From assembly GCA_951828385.1 (NCBI GenBank), contig OX639973.1, forward strand, positions 6,240,845 through 6,304,844: a stretch of DNA of 64,000 nucleotides, written 5' to 3'. The first letter of the stretch is position 1; every line of letters starts with the position of its first letter. A program made the translations under genes and the position numbers. This DNA comes from an uncultured Poribacteria bacterium. Lineage in GTDB: Bacteria; Poribacteria; WGA-4E; WGA-3G. Shown here piece after piece: positions 53,137 through 61,017 of the stretch. Under the pieces are notes generated by a model that did not search any database, had not been told where the DNA came from, and worked only from the letters and a program-made list of their open reading frames with translations.

Positions 53137-53865
53137 TCAATCTAAGGGTTCCAACGGCTTAGCATTCCCGAAGACAGGGGTCGGTGCGTTGCCGGGGGCT
53201 GCCCACCGTGCGGCGTTCGCGATGACATGTCGCACGTTTTCGTCGTAATAGATCGGGTACGTCTCATGACCGGGACGGAAATAGAAGATTTTGCCTCTCC
53301 CGCGATAATAACAGCATCCACTTCGGAAAACCTCACCGCCGGGGAACCAACTGACAAAAACGAGCGTATCGGGTTCAGGAATATCAAACGGTTCGCCATA
53401 CATCTCGGCGTGTTCGAGTTCAAAGTATTCGCCTAAACCTTCGACAATTGGGTGTCCATGTTCAATGACCCAGAGGCGTTCCTTTTCACCGGCTTCACGC
53501 CATTTAAGGCTACACGACGTGCCCATCAAACGGGTAAAGGGTTTAGAATAGTGCGCCGAGTGGAGCACAATAAGCCCCATGCCATCCAAGACGCGGGCGC
53601 GAACTTTGTCGGCAATAGCGTCCTCAACTGCGCCGTGTGCGGCGTGTCCCCACCAGATTAAGACATCTGTGCTTGAGAGCACAGCGTCGGTTAAGCCGTG
53701 TTCGGGTTCATCTAACGTCGCGCTCCGGACTTTAAAGCCCCCGGAGTCGTCCAGACCATCAGCAATCGCAGCATGGATGCCTTTTGGGTAAATACCGCGA
53801 ATAAAATCGTTTGTTTTCTCGTGCCTAAATTCATTCCAGACTGTAACCTGAATTGGTTGCGTCAT
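53137..53865 (-). CDS. ThuA domain protein (trehalose-utilisation/GATase1-like)
   Basis: 242 residues: [51 protein letters not shown], then [15 protein letters not shown] and [19 protein letters not shown]. This matches ThuA, a class I glutamine-amidotransferase-like fold found in sugar catabolic operons, often with Gfo/Idh/MocA enzymes. Precise chemistry is unknown. It is the first gene of the minus-strand cluster running to the LamG gene. Confidence 0.88.
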   Translation of the reverse strand: MTQPIQVTVWNEFRHEKTNDFIRGIYPKGIHAAIADGLDDSGGFKVRSATLDEPEHGLTDAVLSSTDVLIWWGHAAHGAVEDAIADKVRARVLDGMGLIVLHSAHYSKPFTRLMGTSCSLKWREAGEKERLWVIEHGHPIVEGLGEYFELEHAEMYGEPFDIPEPDTLVFVSWFPGGEVFRSGCCYYRGRGKIFYFRPGHETYPIYYDENVRHVIANAARWAAPGNAPTPVFGNAKPLEPLD

Positions 53866-53901
53866 AAATTTCTCCTTAATTTTTTTTCAACAGAAATATA
53901 T

Positions 53902-54009
53902 TATAGTAAAATCAGGAAATATGTTTACACTTCGCCCTTTCGTAGGGGAACCGGGTAACCCAGCCCCTACGAGTTAGCGTATGTGAAAATAATTATGGAA
54001 TCTACTATA
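53902..54009. mobile_element. TIR element, TATAGT family, copy C
   Basis: Left TATAGTAAAATC and right GAATCTACTATA are inverse at 10 of 12 positions over a 108-bp span. The centre is a CGTAGGGG...CCCCTACG hairpin (53941-53971), unlike the centre of copies A and B, so the ends are shared but the cargo palindrome differs. It lies just upstream of the ThuA gene. Confidence 0.5.
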
Positions 54010-54046
54010 ATCTCTATTGAGGTTTTCGTTCCACACTTTCACACGA

Positions 54047-54571
54047 CTAAAAGTAATAATGGAAGCCAAATGAGAAACGACTGCCTAATTTACTGGTCGA
54101 ATCCTCAGATTTGGGTTTCAAGCGAGCTACTCCTAACTCAAAAGTATATCCGAAATCAGCACTATCCGAAAAGAAATATTCAAAGCCAACGATCGATTCA
54201 AACCACGAACCTATATGAGTTTCTTCTTCAGAATCTGACGCAACTTGCGAGATTGGATAATTCACACCCCAACCGAAGTAGTAATCCATTCGAGAAAATA
54301 TTTCAACAGAATATAAAAATCGGGTACTTATCCACACATCAGCCTGCTCATTTTTTAAAAACCCTAAATAATGTTGAATACTAAAGCTTCTTGAGAACGC
54401 TGTTTTCCAACTCATTCCATTTGAACTCATCAAATTCCGATTAGACGAAGGAGTAACTGCGTAGCCGAGTCCAATCCTAATACCATTATCATCTGTTGCT
54501 TCAGCAGGTTGAAGCGTGAAACAACAAGCAATTGTTAAAAATGCCAGTAAGCAGATAAAATAACGTTCCAT
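54047..54571 (-). CDS. outer-membrane beta-barrel protein (8-stranded type)
   Basis: 174 residues. Signal peptide MERYFICLLAFLTIACCFTL, cut near AEA-TDD; then alternating-residue beta strands (IRIGLGYAVT, DVWISTRFLYSVEI, YYFGWGVNYPI, FGYTFELGVARL) and a C-terminal strand RFSFGFHYYF. The terminal Phe is the usual BamA recognition signal, showing that the organism has an outer membrane. Function unknown. Confidence 0.75.
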   Translation of the reverse strand: MERYFICLLAFLTIACCFTLQPAEATDDNGIRIGLGYAVTPSSNRNLMSSNGMSWKTAFSRSFSIQHYLGFLKNEQADVWISTRFLYSVEIFSRMDYYFGWGVNYPISQVASDSEEETHIGSWFESIVGFEYFFSDSADFGYTFELGVARLKPKSEDSTSKLGSRFSFGFHYYF

Positions 54572-54619
54572 GGCCGATTTCCTCCGCTGAATGTTGATTC
54601 TGAAATCACAACAGGTTTA

Positions 54620-54962
54620 CGTTGAACGGAGATCATTGCTCTCGACAGTGGCTTCAAGATTAGGATCTGCGCTTTCTCTTGGTGTAACTGGGTAACTCTC
54701 ATCCGCATAATGCCCGCCGGAACTTGCATCCTTTAGCGGTTGAATGGACAGGCGACACCCCAGCCCCTGAAGAATCGTATACCTCCACCCCAGTACCAAC
54801 AGAACGGTAATCCCCAAAATTGCCAGATCTGATTCGGTCAAGTCGCCTTTCAATTCTGTTTCGCGTATTTCTATGGTGAACAGATATAAGCCACTCCGTG
54901 AAAGGTTCTCGGCCGTTTGAAGTCCGGTAGGCTTGTAGTTTTCTCGGTTGTACATCCCGCAT
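54620..54962 (-). pseudogene. decayed RelE/HigB-type toxin (Gp49-like), frameshifted
   Basis: The frame starting RKLQAYRTSNGREPFTEWLI, then HHRNTRNRIERRLDRIRSGNFGDYRSVGTGVE, matches the first ~55 residues of RelE/ParE toxins of the phage-derived Gp49-like group. After VGTGVE the sequence expected to read ELR-x-GxGYR moves into another frame (YTILQGLGCRLS) and a further shift follows, so the C-terminal half is lost. No antitoxin HTH gene follows. Alternatively a truncated 87-residue product is made. Confidence 0.65.
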
Positions 54963-55112
54963 TCAGATTTATTACCTTCTACCATCTTCATCTTTAGGTG
55001 TAGGATACCGTTGCTTTAGCTCGGTGGTGTTACGCCTGCCTATGTTTCCCTATCCTGATCGCAACATGGAGCGGAGTCGGACTTGGGGCATCCGAGACAT
55101 CCTTTTGATGGT

Positions 55113-55367
55113 TTATCCTACAGCAACAATGTATTCGGTCAACTGAGAGCGTCGCGCTTTGGCGCGCTTCGCAGCTTCAACAAATTCACGGAGTGTGACA
55201 ATTAATTCGTCAGCTGTCTCAGGTGTGAATGAGGCTTCACCATCCTCTGGACAAACCCATGCATACACATTTGGCACCTGGATAGATATACCGTCCTCGC
55301 TATATGCAAACACGGTTGGCTTCCACTCTTTCTTTCTGTTGTGTTGCCCACAAATTGGAACAAGCAC
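55113..55367 (-). CDS. small protein, possibly MqsA/YgiT-like antitoxin-type
   Basis: 84 residues from GTG behind GGGAG. LVPICGQHNRKKEW and VYAWVCPEDGEASFTPETAD recall the N-terminal zinc-finger half of YgiT/MqsA-like antitoxins, although the second Cys of each CxxC pair is missing. The C-terminal helix is VEAAKRAKARRSQLTEY. It lies upstream of the decayed RelE-type gene, with ~120 bases between. Family assignment is tentative. Confidence 0.5.
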   Translation of the reverse strand: MLVPICGQHNRKKEWKPTVFAYSEDGISIQVPNVYAWVCPEDGEASFTPETADELIVTLREFVEAAKRAKARRSQLTEYIVAVG

Positions 55368-55395
55368 GATAAACTCCCTATTTAGAGCTAAAAAA

Positions 55396-56589
55396 TTAAA
55401 ATACTAATTCCGTCTCCACTGCTTCATCGTAATCTACGCCTTCGACTTCAAACCCGAAAAGATTTCGGAAGCGTCGTCGGTAGCCTGCGTAATCGGAGAG
55501 TTCGTGGAAATTGTCGGTATCAATTTGTGCCCAACGCTCCGTCACTGCGTCGGTTGTCTCAAGTTGTAACTCTCGGTCATCGAGTCGGATATAACGTTCA
55601 CTATCAAGTTGGGGTTGTAACCCCGGTCCGAGATGTTCTGAGAAGAGCCGCCGCATCTGTCCAATAGGTGCCTCATTGACACCCTTCGCGTCCATGATGT
55701 CATAGAGAATGCTGATATAAAGCGGCACAACAGGAATCGCTGCGGAGGCTTGCGTAACAACAGCTTTGTTCACCGAAATATAGGCATTACCGCCGAGTTG
55801 ATCGGCAAGTCGTTGGTCAAGTGCGTCCACACGTGCTTTCAGATCGTCCTTTGCTCTACCGATAGTACCGTCTCGGTAGATGGGCCAGGTCAAAGCACTT
55901 CCAATATAGGTATAGGCGACAACGGTTGCTTCTGGTGCAAGCAAGTCCGCGTCTGACAACGCATCAACCCACATATCCAAGTCTTCACCACCCATCACAG
56001 CGATCGTATCGGTGATCTCCTGCTCAGTCGCGGGCTCAATCGTTACAGGTGCGACGACTTCGCGACTTAGATCAATCGTCTTCCCTGTATAGGGTGTGCC
56101 GATTGGTTTGAGAACCGATTCATGTGAAACACCGGTATTCGGATGTATCCGGCGCGGTGCGGCGATGCTATAGACAAGGACATCTATTTTTCCGAAGTCT
56201 GCCTTGAGTCGGTCAATAGCTTCCGCTTTCATCTCATTTGAAAACGCGTCTCCGTTGAGACTCTGCGCTAAAAACCCGTCCGCCGCTGCTTGTTGATGGA
56301 AAGCAGCGGTGTTATAGTAGCCTGCCGATGCAGTGCGTCTGTCGTCGGCTGGACGTTCATAGAGAAGCCCAAGCGTTTTGGCACCGTAAGCATAAGTCAA
56401 AGCGATGCGAGAGGCAAGCCCGTATCCCGTTGATGCTCCGATAACAAGGGCATTCATATCTGTCCCTTTGTGCGGGATGCCGTGCTGAATCTCGCCTATC
56501 TGGTTGTTTACATTCGCCTGACAACCCGCTGGATGGGCATTGGTACAGATAAACCCACGTATCCGAGGTTTAACAATTTGAACTGCCAT
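55396..56589 (-). CDS. fabV: trans-2-enoyl-ACP/CoA reductase FabV
   Basis: 397 residues, full length. VKPRIRGFICTNAHPAGC at the start, the nucleotide motif VIGASTGYGLASR, IDVLVYSIAAPRR, and the active-site YTYIGSALTWPIYRDGTIGRAK with Tyr-x8-Lys typical of FabV rather than FabI. It catalyses the last reduction of each fatty-acid elongation cycle with NADH. FabV confers natural triclosan tolerance in several bacteria. The RidA gene ends 21 bases upstream on the same strand. Confidence 0.93.
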   Translation of the reverse strand: MAVQIVKPRIRGFICTNAHPAGCQANVNNQIGEIQHGIPHKGTDMNALVIGASTGYGLASRIALTYAYGAKTLGLLYERPADDRRTASAGYYNTAAFHQQAAADGFLAQSLNGDAFSNEMKAEAIDRLKADFGKIDVLVYSIAAPRRIHPNTGVSHESVLKPIGTPYTGKTIDLSREVVAPVTIEPATEQEITDTIAVMGGEDLDMWVDALSDADLLAPEATVVAYTYIGSALTWPIYRDGTIGRAKDDLKARVDALDQRLADQLGGNAYISVNKAVVTQASAAIPVVPLYISILYDIMDAKGVNEAPIGQMRRLFSEHLGPGLQPQLDSERYIRLDDRELQLETTDAVTERWAQIDTDNFHELSDYAGYRRRFRNLFGFEVEGVDYDEAVETELVF

Positions 56590-56610
56590 TGTATCCTTCT
56601 TTTTTTAGGG

Positions 56611-57072
56611 TTAGTCCTCAATTTCGACAACCATCTCAACTTCAACGGGGATGCCACCGGGCAATTGCACCATGCCGACTGCGGAGCGCGCATGTTTGCC
56701 TTTATCGCCGAATACCTCAACGAAGAAATCTGATGCGCCATTGACAACCGCAGGTTGGTCAATAAAGTCGGGTGCCGAATTGACGAACCCAACCACTTTG
56801 ACAACACGTTTCACCCTGTCCAAATCGCCGAGTGCGTGTTTGAGGGTACTTAACAAGCCGATCGCCACCTGCCGCGCTGATGCGTAACCTTCTTCGATCG
56901 TTGCATCGGTACCGAGTTGACTCTTATAGATTGGACCTTCACCTGTTCCGGGGCCGTGTCCAGACGTAAATACGAGATTGCCGGTCTGTACCGTTGTGAC
57001 GTAATTCGCTACGGGAACTGCTGGTTCTGGTAATTCGACACCTAATTCTTCAAGTCGTTGTTCTATTTTCAT
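56611..57072 (-). CDS. RidA/YjgF family protein
   Basis: 153 residues. NLVFTSGHGPGTGEG, ASARQVAIGLLSTLKHALGD and GMVQLPGGIPVEVEMVVEI are characteristic of the RidA superfamily, which deaminates reactive enamine/imine intermediates. The strongly conserved Arg of true RidA (R105, in the N-A-R-S/T-x-V segment) appears as KHARSAVGMVQL. The family includes non-RidA subgroups, so activity is likely but unproven. It is upstream of fabV on the same strand. Confidence 0.85.
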   Translation of the reverse strand: MKIEQRLEELGVELPEPAVPVANYVTTVQTGNLVFTSGHGPGTGEGPIYKSQLGTDATIEEGYASARQVAIGLLSTLKHALGDLDRVKRVVKVVGFVNSAPDFIDQPAVVNGASDFFVEVFGDKGKHARSAVGMVQLPGGIPVEVEMVVEIED

Positions 57073-57331
57073 TGAATCAGTCCTTTTGTAAATGGATTAA
57101 ATTCTAATATGCCGTAAAGATGGCATTTTGGGTATAATTCACAAGCGAAAACTTGTTGTGATTGTTTGCTTTCGCCTCTATTATTAAACAGACTTTCGCT
57201 AATTTTGTCAAGCAATCTTTTGAGTTACAGCAGTCAGCAATCAGCAAAGAGCGCAAGAATCGGGGTTACAAACCTCTCCCACAAAAACGATTGGTGGCAA
57301 TTGAATGGCTCTGATATCAACACGGTACAAT
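57073..57331. other. divergent intergenic region with GGCTCTG box, no gene
   Basis: About 345 bases separate ridA-type and dehydrogenase genes. The part before the promoter holds AGCAGTCAGCAATCAGC-type repeats near 57230 and the box AATTGAATGGCTCTG at 57299-57313. A TATAAT at 57133-57138 has no good -35. No open frame is convincing. Confidence 0.5.
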
Positions 57332-57360
57332 TTGCTTTACAAGGCAACTTATGCTAAAAT
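57332..57360 (+). promoter_or_regulatory. promoter of the zinc dehydrogenase gene, with upstream GGCTCTG box
   Basis: TTGCTT (57332-57337), 17 bases, TAAAAT (57355-57360), 57 bases before the ATG. The box AATTGAATGGCTCTG ends 18 bases upstream of the -35, matching the layout at nth and mdh. Confidence 0.55.
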
Positions 57361-57416
57361 ACGCGAAGGTTTAACGGAAATATCCCTACATCTTCAGCAA
57401 AAACACGAGGGCAACT

Positions 57417-58439
57417 ATGAAAGTCGCAGCTATTTTAGGTGAACATCAAGCAGGACTCGTCGAAGTGCCAGATCCAACGCCAAAAGAGGACTGGGTTGTT
57501 GTAAAAATTCACGCATCGCCGATGTGTACCGAATACCACGCCTTTGAGTACGGAAGTAAAACGGATCGGATGGGACACGAGGCAGCAGGTGAGGTTGTCG
57601 ATGTCGCACAACCCGGAAAAGTAGAGATCGGCGATAGGGTGGTTGTGATGCCGCAATATCCTTGCGGGAAATGCGTGCTTTGTACGGATGGTGATTATAT
57701 CCACTGCGAAAATAACTACAATTTTGAGGAATTCGTCGGATCCTCTTACGGCAGTGCGACGATGGCGCAGTATATCCTCAAACCGTCTTGGTTGCTCCCG
57801 AAAATACCAGACAACGTCTCTTATGAACACGCTTCACTTGCGTGTTGTGCATTAGGACCGTCCTACCGCGCCTTCGACGAGATGGGTGTTAACGCGACAC
57901 ATACCGTGCTGATCACGGGTATTGGTCCCGTCGGTTTCGGTGCGATTACCAATGCTCGGTTCCGCGGTGCGAAGGTCATCGCTGCAGAATTGATTCCGTG
58001 GCGCGTTGAACGTGCAAAACAGATGGGCGTTGAAGCGGTCATCAATCCAACCGATGAAGACGCTGTTGATCAGATTCGCGATCTCACAACAGACGGGCGC
58101 GGTGTCGATTTTGCCCTCGATTGTTCTGGCAACGTCCAAGCGCATCGGCTTTGCATTGACTCAACGCGTCGGCGCGGCACAATAGCGTTTGTGGGGCAGA
58201 GCGGTAGAAACGACACGGTCCTCCATATCAGTCCAGATCTCATCGGCAAAGGATTACGTCTCGCTGGCGCGTGGCACTATAACCTGAACCAATTCCCCGG
58301 GCTGATGAAAGTCATTGAAGGATCATTGCTCCTTGACTTGCTCATCAGCAACGTCTTCCCAATGCGTGAAATCCAAGCGGCATTTGAGACCTCCGCATCT
58401 CATGAAAGCTCTAAGATTATCCTCAAACCTTGGGAATAA
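57417..58439 (+). CDS. zinc-dependent alcohol dehydrogenase (MDR family)
   Basis: 340 residues. Catalytic zinc positions Cys37 (SPMCTEYHAFE) and His54-Glu55 (MGHEAAGEV), the four-Cys structural zinc lobe PCGKCVLCTDGDYIHCE, and the Rossmann motif GIGPVGFGAI are all present. Later DFALDCSGN and GTIAFVGQSG fit sorbitol- or threonine-dehydrogenase-like enzymes. Substrate unknown. Its last 40 bases are overlapped on the other strand by the end of the HepT gene. Confidence 0.88.
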   Translation: MKVAAILGEHQAGLVEVPDPTPKEDWVVVKIHASPMCTEYHAFEYGSKTDRMGHEAAGEVVDVAQPGKVEIGDRVVVMPQYPCGKCVLCTDGDYIHCENNYNFEEFVGSSYGSATMAQYILKPSWLLPKIPDNVSYEHASLACCALGPSYRAFDEMGVNATHTVLITGIGPVGFGAITNARFRGAKVIAAELIPWRVERAKQMGVEAVINPTDEDAVDQIRDLTTDGRGVDFALDCSGNVQAHRLCIDSTRRRGTIAFVGQSGRNDTVLHISPDLIGKGLRLAGAWHYNLNQFPGLMKVIEGSLLLDLLISNVFPMREIQAAFETSASHESSKIILKPWE

Positions 58440-58786
58440 ATACAATCATTTATTTCTTCTATAATCTCTTGAATCTGATTTCTCAAAATCGGTAGTTCCG
58501 AGTGCACTACATCCCAGATAATATTGATATCCACATCAAAATATACGTGGGTTCCTCTGTTTCTTAAGCCCCCAATTTCTCGCCACGGAATGTTTGGATA
58601 TTTCTTTTCAATTGAATCGGGAATTTTCTTGACTGCCTCACCAATGATTTGAAGATTTCGGATAACTGCATCAAGTCGCATCTGATCCGTTTCAAACGCA
58701 CCGCGATCAACGCCTTCAACATACGATGCGATACGATCAATTGCCGTCACTGCGTCTTGGAGATATAGGCTATAATTGCGTGACAT
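58400..58786 (-). CDS. HepT-like toxin (DUF86, HEPN ribonuclease)
   Basis: 128 residues, helical HEPN fold: LYLQDAVTAIDRIASYVEG, VIRNLQIIGEAVKKIP, and the catalytic motif R-x4-H-x-Y as RNRGTHVY (Arg75, His80, Tyr82). HepT is the toxin of HepT-MntA modules, in which MntA AMPylates the Tyr. The overlapping upstream mntA is reduced to its last 40 codons, so this toxin is orphaned. The C-terminal ~13 residues run antisense into the dehydrogenase gene, suggesting its original end was lost. Confidence 0.85.
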   Translation of the reverse strand: MSRNYSLYLQDAVTAIDRIASYVEGVDRGAFETDQMRLDAVIRNLQIIGEAVKKIPDSIEKKYPNIPWREIGGLRNRGTHVYFDVDINIIWDVVHSELPILRNQIQEIIEEINDCIYSQGLRIILELS

Positions 58787-58892
58787 ACTCTATCTCTTTT
58801 TCAATATAAGGTTTGTAACCCGGTTTGATGGAGGTGGGGGTAACAAGGTCAACATAAGGGAGATAGTCTGATTTAGCCCGATGTGTTTTGAA
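58770..58892 (-). pseudogene. truncated MntA (MNT nucleotidyltransferase) antitoxin remnant
   Basis: Forty codons bounded upstream by an in-frame TGA read ...YLPYVDLVTPTSIKPGYKPY then IEKEIEYVTQL and TAG. This is the C-terminal segment of MNT-domain antitoxins (VDLVTPxxLKP...KEVxYV). The GSxxG...DxD catalytic part is gone. Its stop lies inside the HepT start region, the usual overlapping arrangement, so the module was once intact. Confidence 0.75.
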
Positions 58893-59021
58893 TCACGAAG
58901 TCTATGTTAAGATATATCCTTGGGGCCATATTAGTATTATAAATTATCTTGATATTTAAAGCAAATCTTTATATCATGTCTGGCAGGAAAAGGATAACCT
59001 TATCTCGCTTGAGGAAAGCAC

Positions 59022-59834
59022 ATGACCCCAAAACAGAAATATCTCTTTGACTTACGCGGTTATCTGCATTTAGAGAACGTCCTAACACCGGAAGAACTCG
59101 GTAACGCACAAGCAGCCATTGAACAACTTATGCAGGCGGCACCAGATGAATTGCCTCCTGGGATTAGTCGTGGTGGTGAAGGTTTTTCAAACGGATTTTC
59201 AGCAGATAAATCGCTGGAAGCGTTGACGCTCCATCCTACCACATGGCCCATTATCAAAGAATTGACCTTTAATAAACCGCGTTTTAATCGTGGGTCGCTT
59301 GTTGTGAATACGCATGAACGGCAAGAGATGACACCGCTGCATTGCGCCGGTGAAGGTTTCCGCTGGACGCGACGGTATGAAGTCAAAAACGATCAGATCT
59401 TTACGAACGATGTCGTCGCTTTCTTCTATTTCACGGATGTCTACCCAGGGGACGGCGGTTTGATAGTTTTACCGGGTTCCCATAAACGCAATTTTAAGCG
59501 TCCGAAAAACCTGTTTTTCCCTGAACCTGACAACCCAGACGCGCCATTCCATCCAGCTCTTGTCAATGTGACACCGAAAGCCGGAGATGTTGTGCTTATG
59601 ACCGAGATGTTGACACACGGTGTGCTGGTGTGGAAACCACAAGACCGCGATCGACGGTTTTTGATCCTGCGGTATAAGACGCAGTTTTTTCAGGACGAAC
59701 GCGGTATCCGAGAACTCTTTCCACCAGAAGTGATGGAACGACTCTCTCCAGAGACGAAAGCGTTGGCGGCTTACGGGTCAGAATGGGAAGAGAAAGAACT
59801 CGTCAAACAGGATAATGTGACGTTGACCGTATAA
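59022..59834 (+). CDS. phytanoyl-CoA dioxygenase (PhyH) family protein with atypical metal motif
   Basis: 270 residues. The fold is clear: VVAFFYFTDVYPGDGGLIVL then PGSHKRNFKRP and a distal His199 in MLTHGVLVWK. The first metal ligands, however, read LHCAGEG (His107, with Ala in place of the HxD Asp and Glu111 two residues later). Glu111 may replace Asp, or metal binding may be changed as in 2-oxoglutarate halogenase-like oxygenases where the carboxylate is Ala. This is inference. ATG lies behind TTGAGGAAAG. The nucleoside phosphorylase gene follows after 21 bases. Confidence 0.82.
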   Translation: MTPKQKYLFDLRGYLHLENVLTPEELGNAQAAIEQLMQAAPDELPPGISRGGEGFSNGFSADKSLEALTLHPTTWPIIKELTFNKPRFNRGSLVVNTHERQEMTPLHCAGEGFRWTRRYEVKNDQIFTNDVVAFFYFTDVYPGDGGLIVLPGSHKRNFKRPKNLFFPEPDNPDAPFHPALVNVTPKAGDVVLMTEMLTHGVLVWKPQDRDRRFLILRYKTQFFQDERGIRELFPPEVMERLSPETKALAAYGSEWEEKELVKQDNVTLTV

Positions 59835-59855
59835 ACAGGATTTCCAAAATACACA

Positions 59856-60623
59856 ATGCTCAAAGAGTTAACAAAAAATGAATGGCTGTCGCTTTTAAAT
59901 ATCCCTGAGGACAGGATACCAACTGTTTTAGTCCTGCGAGGGACGCGGAATCTGAAAGCCAATTACGCTAAGCATAGCACTTTTTTCACAGATGTGTTTG
60001 AAATTGGATCACCCAATGATATTTTTGAGGACGTGCTAATCGGGACTTATAAAAATATAGATGTTGGTTACGCTTCCGTGTACGGCGATGCGATCGCATC
60101 TGAAGTCACGCACCTTTTTGGTGTGTTGGGTACCTCCTTAGTCATACAGACAGGTTGTTGTGGCGCATTAACCGATAGTATTCAAGCAGGCGATATTGTT
60201 TGTGCAACATCGGCATATTGCGGTGAAGGGGCAGCACAATATTATTTACCCGATAAACAGGAAATCCTTGCTTCACCTGAACTCGTTGAAGGAACTTCCT
60301 CTTCACACACTGCGTCTGTCGCTACACACAAAGGTCCAATCTGGACGACATCGGCACTGCTTGCAGAGGGAAAAGCAGAAATCCAGAGTTGGTCGCATCA
60401 AGGTTATATTGCCGTAGATATGGAAACGGCTACCACTTTCGCAGTTGCTGAATACTTTGAGATGCAACGTCTATCGTTGTTGTTCGTTTTTGATAATCCG
60501 AGTCAAGGCGAACATATTCTCTTGAGTGATGTTGAAAAGCAAAACCGGAGGGAAGACGGCGAACAAGCCGTTATTGATACAACCTTTGCTATCATAGAAA
60601 ATTACGAAAATGGAAATCGTTAA
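59856..60623 (+). CDS. nucleoside phosphorylase family protein (PNP/UDP superfamily)
   Basis: 255 residues. IQTGCCGALTDSIQAGDIV (phosphate/base loop) and GYIAVDMETATTFAVAEYF (the Met-Glu that holds ribose) are diagnostic of the superfamily that includes uridine phosphorylase and MTA/SAH nucleosidase. After YYLPDKQE an insertion reads ILASPELVEGTSSSH; its DNA is a degenerate copy of a widespread palindromic repeat read in frame. The insert lies in a loop and the frame is intact. The GNAT gene overlaps its end by 14 bases. Confidence 0.82.
   Translation: MLKELTKNEWLSLLNIPEDRIPTVLVLRGTRNLKANYAKHSTFFTDVFEIGSPNDIFEDVLIGTYKNIDVGYASVYGDAIASEVTHLFGVLGTSLVIQTGCCGALTDSIQAGDIVCATSAYCGEGAAQYYLPDKQEILASPELVEGTSSSHTASVATHKGPIWTTSALLAEGKAEIQSWSHQGYIAVDMETATTFAVAEYFEMQRLSLLFVFDNPSQGEHILLSDVEKQNRREDGEQAVIDTTFAIIENYENGNR
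60270..60294. repeat. REP-like palindrome read in frame within the nucleoside phosphorylase gene
   Basis: GCTTCACCTGAACTCGTTGA plus AGGAA: the reverse complement CCTTCAACGAGTTCAGGTGAAG differs only by transitions from the common bacterial repeat CCTTCGACAAGCTCAGGCGA-AG. Read in this frame it encodes ASPELVEG. Confidence 0.55.
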
Positions 60624-61017
60624 AGCAGAACTCACTGACATCGAAAGGCTTGCTGAACTTAATAGATGCCTCATTGAGGACGAACAGCATCCGAATCCGA
60701 TGAACATAGCCGAACTCACGGAACGGATGGAAGAATGGTTGGCAACCGATTATATCTGCTATATAGTGAAGCAGAGCGGACACATTGTCGCGTATTGCCT
60801 ATACAGAGATGATGGCGGACACTACTATATGCGGCAATTATACGTGGATAGAGCGCATCGGCGAAAAGGCATCGCTACGCAGCTGCTTGACTGGTTATAT
60901 GAAAACGTATGGACAGATAAGAAAGTCAGATTGGATGTACTTGCCCACAACGAGGATGCCGTTGCCTTTTATAAGAGATACGGTTTTAGAAGTGGTGTTT
61001 TTAGAATGGAAAAATGA
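60610..61017 (+). CDS. GNAT family N-acetyltransferase
   Basis: 135 residues. The acetyl-CoA loop is RRKGIATQLL preceded by MRQLYVDRAHR, and AVAFYKRYGF is the usual C-terminal motif. It transfers an acetyl group to an unknown amine. It overlaps the preceding gene by 14 bases and the next by four (ATGA), so these genes are translationally coupled. Confidence 0.88.
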   Translation: MEIVKAELTDIERLAELNRCLIEDEQHPNPMNIAELTERMEEWLATDYICYIVKQSGHIVAYCLYRDDGGHYYMRQLYVDRAHRRKGIATQLLDWLYENVWTDKKVRLDVLAHNEDAVAFYKRYGFRSGVFRMEK

